A stretch of 25,198 bases of DNA from Saccharofermentans sp. GTDB taxonomy: Bacteria; Bacillota_A; Clostridia; Saccharofermentanales; Saccharofermentanaceae. Within the stretch, counting starts at the first letter, position 1, and each line of letters begins with the position of its first letter. Position numbers and translations under genes: made by a program. Shown one piece after another: positions 7,509-13,412 of the stretch. The DNA is taken from NCBI GenBank assembly GCA_024692105.1, contig JAILMZ010000009.1, positions 1-25,198 on the forward strand, read 5' to 3'. Below the pieces are notes generated by a model. That model was not told the origin of the DNA. It saw nothing but the letters and a program-made list of their open reading frames with translations, and did not search any database.

Positions 7509-7922
7509 ATGAAAAAGGAATACTCCACAAAATCATCACAGGCGATAATGGACTATATCTCATGCGAGAAGGAAGGAAGCTTCTCTGCCAAGGATGTCCA
7601 CGACTATCTCGAGACCCGCGGTATCACAGCCAATCTGTCCACCATATACAGGAACCTCGATAAGCTTGTAGATAAGAACATATTAGTCAAGTTCAGATCG
7701 TCTAAGAGCGATTCCGGGCTTTACCGCGTTGTTGATACCACTCACAGCTGTCACCGCCACCTTCATCTGCAGTGCAGAAAGTGCGGTAAGATCTACCATT
7801 TGAGCGGAGAATTCATGAATACGATCGACAGCTACATCAAATCCGGATACAATTTCACACTCGACTGCCAGAACTCGCTCCTGACCGGCATCTGCGCAGA
7901 ATGCAGCAAATTAGAGGCCTGA
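7509..7922 (+). CDS. zur: Fur-family metal-dependent repressor, probably Zur
   Basis: This 137-residue Fur-family protein has an N-terminal winged helix with the recognition segment TANLSTIYRNLDKL, then HSCHRHLHLQCRKCGKIYHL, and a C-terminal CAEC. The two CxxC pairs form the structural zinc site of Fur/Zur/PerR proteins; the His-rich stretch carries regulatory metal ligands. Subfamily cannot be decided from motifs alone. Divergence from a zinc/manganese-type importer with a palindromic operator favours Zur. ATG 7509 has no ribosome site and a -10 box seven bases upstream, so the mRNA is probably leaderless. Scattered TGCAA half-sites around its own -35 suggest autoregulation. The gene is monocistronic as far as can be seen. 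Confidence 0.88.
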   Translation: MKKEYSTKSSQAIMDYISCEKEGSFSAKDVHDYLETRGITANLSTIYRNLDKLVDKNILVKFRSSKSDSGLYRVVDTTHSCHRHLHLQCRKCGKIYHLSGEFMNTIDSYIKSGYNFTLDCQNSLLTGICAECSKLEA

Positions 7923-7929
7923 CGCACTC

Positions 7930-7944
7930 TGTAACATTGTTACA
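7930..7944. promoter_or_regulatory. Perfect 7-1-7 palindrome of unknown function
   Basis: TGTAACA, T, TGTTACA lies 8 bases after the regulator's stop and about 65 bases before the -10 of the next gene. It could be an operator or a small 3' hairpin. It lacks a T run directly after it, so it is not a clear terminator. Confidence 0.45.
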
Positions 7945-7980
7945 CACAGGTTTTCCGTGTCTGAATCTCTCTAATCAATA

Positions 7981-8016
7981 TACCCGCTTGAAGTGTATAC
8001 GCGGAACGGGTATAAT
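7981..8016 (+). promoter_or_regulatory. Promoter with flanking inverted repeat for the HigA-like gene
   Basis: The -35 TTGAAG (7988-7993) and the -10 TATAAT (8011-8016) are 17 bases apart. TACCCG (7981-7986) and CGGGTA (8007-8012) form an inverted repeat that encloses the -35 and enters the -10. This placement would let a dimeric repressor, plausibly the gene's own product, block polymerase. Confidence 0.6.
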
Positions 8017-8060
8017 CTGCTCTAATAACTTTGCTTATACGGAAAAACATGGAGAATGCA

Positions 8061-8366
8061 ATGACTGGCAGTACGATTGATACACCCAAGATGGGTGAGA
8101 TCCTTAGGGAAGAATTTATGGTGCCGATGAATCTGTCGGCTTACAGGCTTGCAAAGGAGATACATGTTCCCGTATCAAGAATACAGGCAATCCTTAACAA
8201 TGAACGTAAGATAACTGCAGATACATCACTGCGCCTTGCTAAGTTCTTCGGTGTATCGGATAAGTACTTTCTTGATATTCAGAATGATATTGATATCAGA
8301 GAGCTGAAAGTAAATCTCGAGAAGGAGATATCAGAGATCCATCCGTTCAACGCAGAAGCGATGTGA
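8061..8366 (+). CDS. higA: HigA-like XRE antitoxin/regulator without a HigB partner
   Basis: This 101-residue protein has the HigA layout: GEILREEFMVPMNLSAYRLAKEIHVPVSRIQAIL is the entry segment and HTH, and ITADTSLRLAKFFGVSDKYFLDIQ is the following helix and the typical end of the domain. HigA proteins bind their own operator and neutralise a HigB mRNA interferase. No HigB-sized gene lies on either side: 138 bases separate it from the regulator upstream, and the convergent GH120 gene begins 34 bases downstream. It may be an orphan antitoxin or a simple regulator. ATG 8061 has GGAG at 8051-8054. An ATG at 8049 and a TTG at 8031 lack such a site. Confidence 0.85.
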   Translation: MTGSTIDTPKMGEILREEFMVPMNLSAYRLAKEIHVPVSRIQAILNNERKITADTSLRLAKFFGVSDKYFLDIQNDIDIRELKVNLEKEISEIHPFNAEAM

Positions 8367-8400
8367 CATCATTCTTCATATCTAATTCAAAAGTCTTCAC

Positions 8401-10386
8401 TTACACAGGCTCAGCAAACGGGCCGGGGATTACGCCGTTGCTGCGGACATCGCCGTTATAGTCGGTATCGAACGTGATCGCACTTCCGTCGGTATCTTCG
8501 AAGCGCTGCTCGGGCTCGAAAGCCTTACCCAGCACATCCGAATCGATCATCTTGCACTCAAATCCACCGATCTTCTCATACAGGTCAGTCTTAACAACGA
8601 ATTCCCCGTCGTTTTCTTCAACTTCAACAGACACATTGGCATCCGGCAGGACAAGACAATCCTTCTCATTCTTCCAGGCCTTTGCGCCTCCAATGTAAAC
8701 ATTGCCTTCAGACCAGACGGGGAGATGCTTCCAGTGAGCGGATGCGAGTTTCATCATGTCGGGTACGTCTGAATCGAGATCGAACTGCGCGATCCACTCA
8801 TCGTATGTCGGATACTCATCCCATACGTGCGTGCCGACTTTGCGGTTTTCCTTCCACTTCTCGTCGCGGTTGTCGGCATCAACTTCAAAAGGCGTATCAG
8901 GCCATTTCTGAACGAAGATGTTGTTATAGAATCTGTTGTCGCCGTGAAGCAGAGTAACAAAACCCATTACCTCAGTCCTGTGCGGAATGTGGTAGGGAGT
9001 ATAGCGCTGCCTGAGCTTTCCGTCGATTATGTTGTCCGTGCCGTCACCAACGCTGGTAAAGCTTCCGCAGATGATGTTGTGCACCATTGCGACACCTTCG
9101 GAAGCGATCCTGAGAGATACGTCAGACAGCAGTACATTGTTGTCGATGAGCGTAGGTCCCTGGCTTACTTCAACGAAGATATCCTGGCTCATCATGCCGC
9201 CTTTGAGCGCGGAAGCATAGTCAGGACGCTGGTTTGCAAACAGGAGGTTCTGCGTGATCCTTGTGCCCTGTGCTTCCCAGTCGCACCAGATGCCCATCGT
9301 GCAGTTGTGAATCACGTTACGTCTCATGATGACATCGATCGCAGCGTGCATCTTGATTCCGGAGATCTCAGCTCCGCCAAGTTCCATCATGTTGTTGATG
9401 TGGTGGATGTGGTTGTCTTCGATAATGCTGAAGACTCCGCCCATACGGCCGATGATGCCGCCCTGCTCGCAGTGGTGGATGTTGTTGCGGCGGATGATGT
9501 GGGATCCGATCTTCTCTTTGAGCCAGCCGTAGTACTGTCCGCGGCATACAGCATCGCGCTCCATCTGCGTGGGACTCTTAACTTTCTTAGTTGTGAAGTA
9601 GTGGTCGTTGTCGGGGTCGTAGTATTTTCCGAGGCCGATGCCTGAACATTTCGAGTTGCTGATGTCGCAGTCTTCGATGATCCATCCCTTTGACCAGTGA
9701 GGTCCTATCATGCAGTCCTGGTAAGCAGCAGGCGGTGCCCATGTCGTAGCCGCCTTGCAGACGGTGAAACCTGTGACTGTGATGTATCCGATGCCTTCTT
9801 CCTGCGGCATGAAACACTCGCGGCGGACATTGATCTCGACGTTCTGCGTGTTGGGATCGACAGAGCCGAAATTGCAGTAGAACACGGTCTTGACACCATC
9901 TTGCTCTGCATACCACTTGAGCTTGGATGCCTCGGGTTCCCATGACTCTTTCGTCGGAAGTCCCGCTTCAACTTCTTCGATCGAAGATGCCTCGTAGAGC
10001 ATATTATCGTTGAGGTACACGACGCCGGTGTGCTTGCTCTTGCCTGCGAAATACCAGTCGCCGTAAACATATGTTGTATAGGGGTTGTAGTCACCGAAGA
10101 TCTCGTTGTCGACACTCGCGGTCCAGACCTTATCGGAATGTTTGGTCCATCCGGTAAGTTCTTCCGCACCGGTGATGACCGCAGCGAGATGTTCTTCCGA
10201 GCGGTAAGTGATGCGCGCATCGGGAGTTCCTGCGGTCAGGGGGTTAACGTATTCTCTGTAGATGCCGGGCGCAACGATCACCTCATCGCCGGGCTGAGCC
10301 ACGGAAGCTGCTTTGTTGATGGTTGCATACGGACGCTCTTTGGTGCCGTTGCCGTTTACGCTGCCTGCTTTAACATAGATGATCAT
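8401..10386 (-). CDS. GH120 beta-xylosidase-like right-handed beta-helix glycosidase
   Basis: This 661-residue protein has no signal peptide, so it should act in the cytoplasm on imported oligosaccharides. The start resembles DUF1565 beta-helix enzymes (GTKERPYATINKAASVA), and many helix turns follow. From memory it closely follows the Thermoanaerobacterium beta-xylosidase XylC, the founding GH120 member: TWAPP, IGPHWSKGWIIED, EKIGSHIIR, the GIWCDWEAQGTR segment and DIFVEVSQGP all correspond. On that basis D369 (CDWEAQG) is the nucleophile and E406 (FVEVS) the acid/base. About 14 extra residues lie between them compared with XylC as I recall it. ATG 10386 follows GGGAGGT. A 40-base gap separates it from the upstream membrane protein gene, so the two may be co-transcribed. 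Confidence 0.88.
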   Translation of the reverse strand: MIIYVKAGSVNGNGTKERPYATINKAASVAQPGDEVIVAPGIYREYVNPLTAGTPDARITYRSEEHLAAVITGAEELTGWTKHSDKVWTASVDNEIFGDYNPYTTYVYGDWYFAGKSKHTGVVYLNDNMLYEASSIEEVEAGLPTKESWEPEASKLKWYAEQDGVKTVFYCNFGSVDPNTQNVEINVRRECFMPQEEGIGYITVTGFTVCKAATTWAPPAAYQDCMIGPHWSKGWIIEDCDISNSKCSGIGLGKYYDPDNDHYFTTKKVKSPTQMERDAVCRGQYYGWLKEKIGSHIIRRNNIHHCEQGGIIGRMGGVFSIIEDNHIHHINNMMELGGAEISGIKMHAAIDVIMRRNVIHNCTMGIWCDWEAQGTRITQNLLFANQRPDYASALKGGMMSQDIFVEVSQGPTLIDNNVLLSDVSLRIASEGVAMVHNIICGSFTSVGDGTDNIIDGKLRQRYTPYHIPHRTEVMGFVTLLHGDNRFYNNIFVQKWPDTPFEVDADNRDEKWKENRKVGTHVWDEYPTYDEWIAQFDLDSDVPDMMKLASAHWKHLPVWSEGNVYIGGAKAWKNEKDCLVLPDANVSVEVEENDGEFVVKTDLYEKIGGFECKMIDSDVLGKAFEPEQRFEDTDGSAITFDTDYNGDVRSNGVIPGPFAEPV

Positions 10387-10426
10387 AATGGACCTCCCGG
10401 CTGTATTGTTATGTTTTGATTGTAAC

Positions 10427-11125
10427 TTAAGTTTTTGCTTTTGCCTCGGGTTTATCCTTGCCGTACAGGAACGGTCTGGCCAGCTTCCTCGCAAAAAGAT
10501 CCACCAGCGGTCCCATGAAGAACGCCGTGATGATCGTTCCAACTCCAACGACCGCGCCGATGCCGTCAAGGCCGCCGCCAGCGAGGAAATACAGTCCCAC
10601 GCCGAGTGCGACGCAGACGACGTCAGTGATTATCCTCACATATTTGAACTTGCCGATGTGCCATGTATTCGAGATGATAAGAGCGACTGCATCGTAAGTC
10701 GATACGCCGATGTCGGCTGTCATGTAGAACGACGATGCGACGCAGATGACTAATATGCCGATGAGAAGGCAGACCGCGCGGCCGACGAGTCCTAAGTCAG
10801 GGAAGAAGTTCGCCAGGGTGTTCAGCGAGAACTCAGCCACATAACCTATCAGGAACAGGTTGATGAATGTCGCGAGGCCGATATAGTGCCTGTCGAAGAT
10901 GAGGCTGAACAAGAGCATTACGACATTGACTATGACATAGAGCGTTCCGAAGCCTATCGGGATCATTACGTCGAGGCCTGCCATGAATGACTGGAACGGG
11001 TCGACGCCGAACATCGCGCGTTTGAAGAATCCTACCGCGATACCGCAGATGAGCACGCCGAAGATGCTCATGAGGATGCGCTTTACCATGTGGTCTTTCT
11101 TAAACATCTTTTTCAAACTGCTCAT
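10427..11125 (-). CDS. YczE/YitT-type integral membrane protein
   Basis: This 232-residue protein has about five to six hydrophobic segments and the pattern of the YczE/YyaS/YitT membrane family: a basic start, GIAVGFFKRAMFGVDPFQSF after the first segment, a repeat of that pattern at FYMTADIGVSTYDAVAL, and GTIITAFFMGPLVDLF near the end. The family's substrate is not known to me. The ATG at 11125 is preceded by TATGAT at 11137-11132 with six bases between and no ribosome site, so a leaderless transcript is predicted. An in-frame start at 11161 would lie inside the pta terminator and is rejected. The GH120 gene follows after 40 bases, which hints at a sugar-related role, but this is only context. 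Confidence 0.85.
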   Translation of the reverse strand: MSSLKKMFKKDHMVKRILMSIFGVLICGIAVGFFKRAMFGVDPFQSFMAGLDVMIPIGFGTLYVIVNVVMLLFSLIFDRHYIGLATFINLFLIGYVAEFSLNTLANFFPDLGLVGRAVCLLIGILVICVASSFYMTADIGVSTYDAVALIISNTWHIGKFKYVRIITDVVCVALGVGLYFLAGGGLDGIGAVVGVGTIITAFFMGPLVDLFARKLARPFLYGKDKPEAKAKT

Positions 11126-11131
11126 GGGCAA

Positions 11132-11161
11132 ATCATAAAACAAAAGCCCGCGCACGGACAA
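11132..11161 (-). promoter_or_regulatory. Promoter of the YczE-like gene embedded in the pta terminator
   Basis: On the minus strand a -10 TATGAT (11137-11132) lies six bases before ATG 11125. A weak -35 TTGTCC (11161-11156) sits in the loop of the terminator hairpin with an 18-base spacer. The T tract of the terminator and the -10 region overlap or touch. Confidence 0.5.
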
Positions 11162-11173
11162 TGCGCAGGCTTT
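11134..11173 (-). terminator. Rho-independent terminator after pta
   Basis: AAAGCC-C-GCGCA (11143-11154) pairs with TGCGC-A-GGCTTT (11162-11173) around a 7-base loop with one C-A mismatch. On the minus strand the stem is followed by a T-rich tract (11145-11134). The plus strand also has a T run after the stem, so the hairpin could work in both directions. Confidence 0.8.
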
Positions 11174-11210
11174 GTTTTTATGTCAATTTGATGTGCAATT
11201 CGAACGGGGC

Positions 11211-12224
11211 TTACGCCTTGGCAGCTGCTATCTGCTGAGCCTGTACCGCGGTGATCGCGATGATGCCCGCAAGCTCGTCGACGCTGCATCCTCTGGATAC
11301 GTCGTTGACTGCCGCAGCCATTCCCTGGAGGAAGCTGTATGCCTCAGCCTTGCCGATCCTCTGGATGAGTTTATAGCCGATGTTGCCTGCCTCGAGGTTA
11401 GGGAAGATGAGCACATTTGCCTTGCCTGCGACGGGTGAACCGGGTGCCTTGGATGCGCCAATCTCGGGTACGATCGCAGCATCGAGCTGGAGCTCTCCGT
11501 CGAGGTCAACATCTGGGTAACGCTCTTTCGCGATGGTGACTGCGGACTGAACCTTGTCTACGAACGGGTGCTGCGCGGAACCCTTTGTGGAGTGGCAGAG
11601 GAATGCGACTCTTGCGTGGGGTGCGACAAGGCTCTCGAAAGATTCCGCCGACTCTGCACCGATCTCTGCAAGTTGCTCGGGCGTCGGGTCCTGCATAAGC
11701 GCGCAGTCAGCGCAGAGGAGGACGCCGTTCTCACCGAACTCGCAGTCGGGAATGTCGAAAACAAACGCAATGGATGCGCAGCTCCTTCCGGGAGCTGTCT
11801 TGATTATCTGAAGTGCGGGGCGGAGCATGTCCGCGGATGTGTGGCACGCGCCTGATACGAGACCGTCGACGTCGCCAGTCTTGACCATCATGATTCCGAA
11901 GTAAAGTCTGTCGGTCGTAAGGATCTGCTTTGCCTGCTCGAATGTCATGCCCTTCTTGGCACGGAGTTCTGCAAGAAGAGTTGCGTATCTGTCGATGTCA
12001 GCAGAAGTCTCATTATCAATAAAGCCACAGCCTTCAAGGCTTACGCCGAGGCGCTCTGCGGAAGCAAGGATGTCTTCCGTCTTGCCGATGATGACGGGCT
12101 TTGCTGTCCTCTCTTCGAGATTTTTAGCAGCCGCGAGGATCGTTCTGTCGTCTTCTGACTCGGGAAGTACGATGGTCTTAAGATCAGCTGCTGCCTTAAC
12201 TTTGATGGTATCGATAAAACTCAT
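11211..12224 (-). CDS. pta: Phosphate acetyltransferase
   Basis: This 337-residue cytoplasmic enzyme transfers an acyl group from CoA to phosphate. It has the typical Pta length and signatures: the early KTIVLPESEDDRT, GLVSGACHTSADMLRPALQIIKT in the middle, and DGELQLDAA followed by GSPVAGKANVLIFPNLEAG near the C terminus. The phosphotransbutyrylase family is shorter and lacks the ADMLRPALQ region, so Pta is preferred over Ptb. It lies 12 bases after buk on the same strand; its AAGGAG overlaps the buk stop codon, which indicates translational coupling. With the kinase it would turn acyl-CoA into acid and ATP. A terminator follows at 11134-11173. Confidence 0.93.
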   Translation of the reverse strand: MSFIDTIKVKAAADLKTIVLPESEDDRTILAAAKNLEERTAKPVIIGKTEDILASAERLGVSLEGCGFIDNETSADIDRYATLLAELRAKKGMTFEQAKQILTTDRLYFGIMMVKTGDVDGLVSGACHTSADMLRPALQIIKTAPGRSCASIAFVFDIPDCEFGENGVLLCADCALMQDPTPEQLAEIGAESAESFESLVAPHARVAFLCHSTKGSAQHPFVDKVQSAVTIAKERYPDVDLDGELQLDAAIVPEIGASKAPGSPVAGKANVLIFPNLEAGNIGYKLIQRIGKAEAYSFLQGMAAAVNDVSRGCSVDELAGIIAITAVQAQQIAAAKA

Positions 12225-12236
12225 ATTCAGTTCTCC

Positions 12237-13349
12237 TTACAGAAAATCAAAACCCTCGAATCTGGGCTTGCCGGGGTATGTCTTAGCTTCTTCTTCGCCG
12301 CGCAGCACGCGCAGTGCCGCAGCTCTCATGGCCTCGTGCTCAAGCTCGCCGGGGTAGGATGCAACGGGCGCGATCCAACCGCATGCTTCGTTGATGCCGT
12401 CATAGACATCCTGGAATCTCATGAGACCGCCGGTTAATACGATGCCGTCGACTTCGCCGTGAAGGACGCATGCCATCGAACCGATCCACTTTGTGATCTG
12501 GTAGATCATTGCATTCCAGATGAGCTGTGCCTTAGGGTCTCCGGCTTCAACCATCGAGTGGATGGTGTCGGAGTTGGAAGTGCCGAACCAGGAAGACAGA
12601 CCGCCTGTTGCAAGGCAGAGACTGCGGAGTTCTTCCTTAGGTCTGTCCATCAGTTTCGTGATGACATCGGTTACAGCCATGGTGCCCATGCGTGTGGGAG
12701 TCATCGGGCCGTCGCCGCCGCTGCCATCGTTGGCGTCGATCATCCTGCCGTGCTGGTGCGCGGTGATCGTGATGCCGCCGTCGATGTGGCAGACTATGAG
12801 GTTCATCTCGTTATATTTCTTGCCTACGCTCTTTGCGTATTTGTGTGCCGTGGCACGGAGGTTGAGCGCGTGTGTCGCGGATGTCCTGTAGATACCCTTG
12901 ACGCCCGTGATCCTTGCGACGTCCTGGAACTCGTCAACGACGATCGGGTCGACCATGAGAAGCCTTCCGCCGAACTCGTCGTGGAACTGCTTCGCCATCT
13001 GAACGCCGAGCATGCTTGAGTGATATACGCCGCCCTTTGCTTCGCGGACATCGGAGATCAGCCTGTCGTCGACTTCGTATGTGCCGCCTTCGATGGGATA
13101 GCACGCGCCGCCTCTGCCGACGACTGCATCGACGCCTGTAAGGTCGACGTTATTTTCCTTGAGCCACTTCCTGACATACTCCATACGGTAGTCAAGCTGG
13201 TCGTTGATCGTCTTGAAATTCTTAAGTACTACGGAATCATGGAAGACGTTTGCCTCCACGATGCTCTTCTCGTTCTCGAAATACTCGACCTTGGTCGACG
13301 TGCTTCCGGGGTTAACGACAAAGATCTTATAAACCTTCTCATCAGACAT
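12237..13349 (-). CDS. buk: Butyrate kinase
   Basis: This 370-residue ASKHA-fold kinase makes ATP from acyl phosphate. It starts with YKIFVVNPGSTSTKVEYFENE, the phosphate-binding loop of acetate/butyrate kinases. It then has VVGRGGACYPIEGGTY, the family-specific HIDGGITITAHQHGRMID segment and GIVLTGGLMR. Length and the HIDGG region place it with butyrate and branched-chain fatty acid kinases rather than with acetate kinase (about 400 residues, different middle). GAGGT precedes the ATG by about 10 bases. Its partner in the operon is a Pta-type, not Ptb-type, acyltransferase, which is unusual. The GH3 gene diverges from it, and their promoters overlap within 13377-13411. Confidence 0.93.
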   Translation of the reverse strand: MSDEKVYKIFVVNPGSTSTKVEYFENEKSIVEANVFHDSVVLKNFKTINDQLDYRMEYVRKWLKENNVDLTGVDAVVGRGGACYPIEGGTYEVDDRLISDVREAKGGVYHSSMLGVQMAKQFHDEFGGRLLMVDPIVVDEFQDVARITGVKGIYRTSATHALNLRATAHKYAKSVGKKYNEMNLIVCHIDGGITITAHQHGRMIDANDGSGGDGPMTPTRMGTMAVTDVITKLMDRPKEELRSLCLATGGLSSWFGTSNSDTIHSMVEAGDPKAQLIWNAMIYQITKWIGSMACVLHGEVDGIVLTGGLMRFQDVYDGINEACGWIAPVASYPGELEHEAMRAAALRVLRGEEEAKTYPGKPRFEGFDFL

Positions 13350-13376
13350 ATGAATGACCTCATTCGAACAAAATAT

Positions 13377-13405
13377 TTGCTAATCATAAAACACAATTTT
13401 ATATT
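13377..13405 (+). promoter_or_regulatory. Promoter of the GH3 gene, predicting a leaderless mRNA
   Basis: The -35 TTGCTA (13377-13382) and the -10 TATATT (13400-13405) are separated by 17 bases. The ATG at 13413 begins seven bases after the -10, and there is no ribosome site. It overlaps the buk promoter almost exactly. Confidence 0.55.
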
Positions 13406-13411
13406 TGTATA
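13383..13411 (-). promoter_or_regulatory. Promoter of buk-pta
   Basis: On the minus strand, -35 TATACA (13411-13406) and -10 TATGAT (13388-13383) are 17 bases apart. The predicted start near 13376 gives a leader of about 27 bases with GAGGT. It occupies the same DNA as the promoter for the GH3 gene. Confidence 0.6.
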
Positions 13412-13412
13412 T

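Noticed and set aside
8827..9645. 272-codon open frame antisense to the GH120 gene
   Set aside because: Shadow of a confidently assigned gene; no ribosome site and a Val/Asp-rich product typical of antisense reading.
10387..10569. N-terminal extension of the GH120 gene
   Set aside because: It overlaps the YczE-like gene in another frame, while a good ribosome site precedes ATG 10386 and family similarity starts there.
13020..13412. N-terminal extension of the GH3 gene reaching into buk
   Set aside because: It would be antisense to buk, has no GH3 similarity, and a promoter lies directly before ATG 13413.
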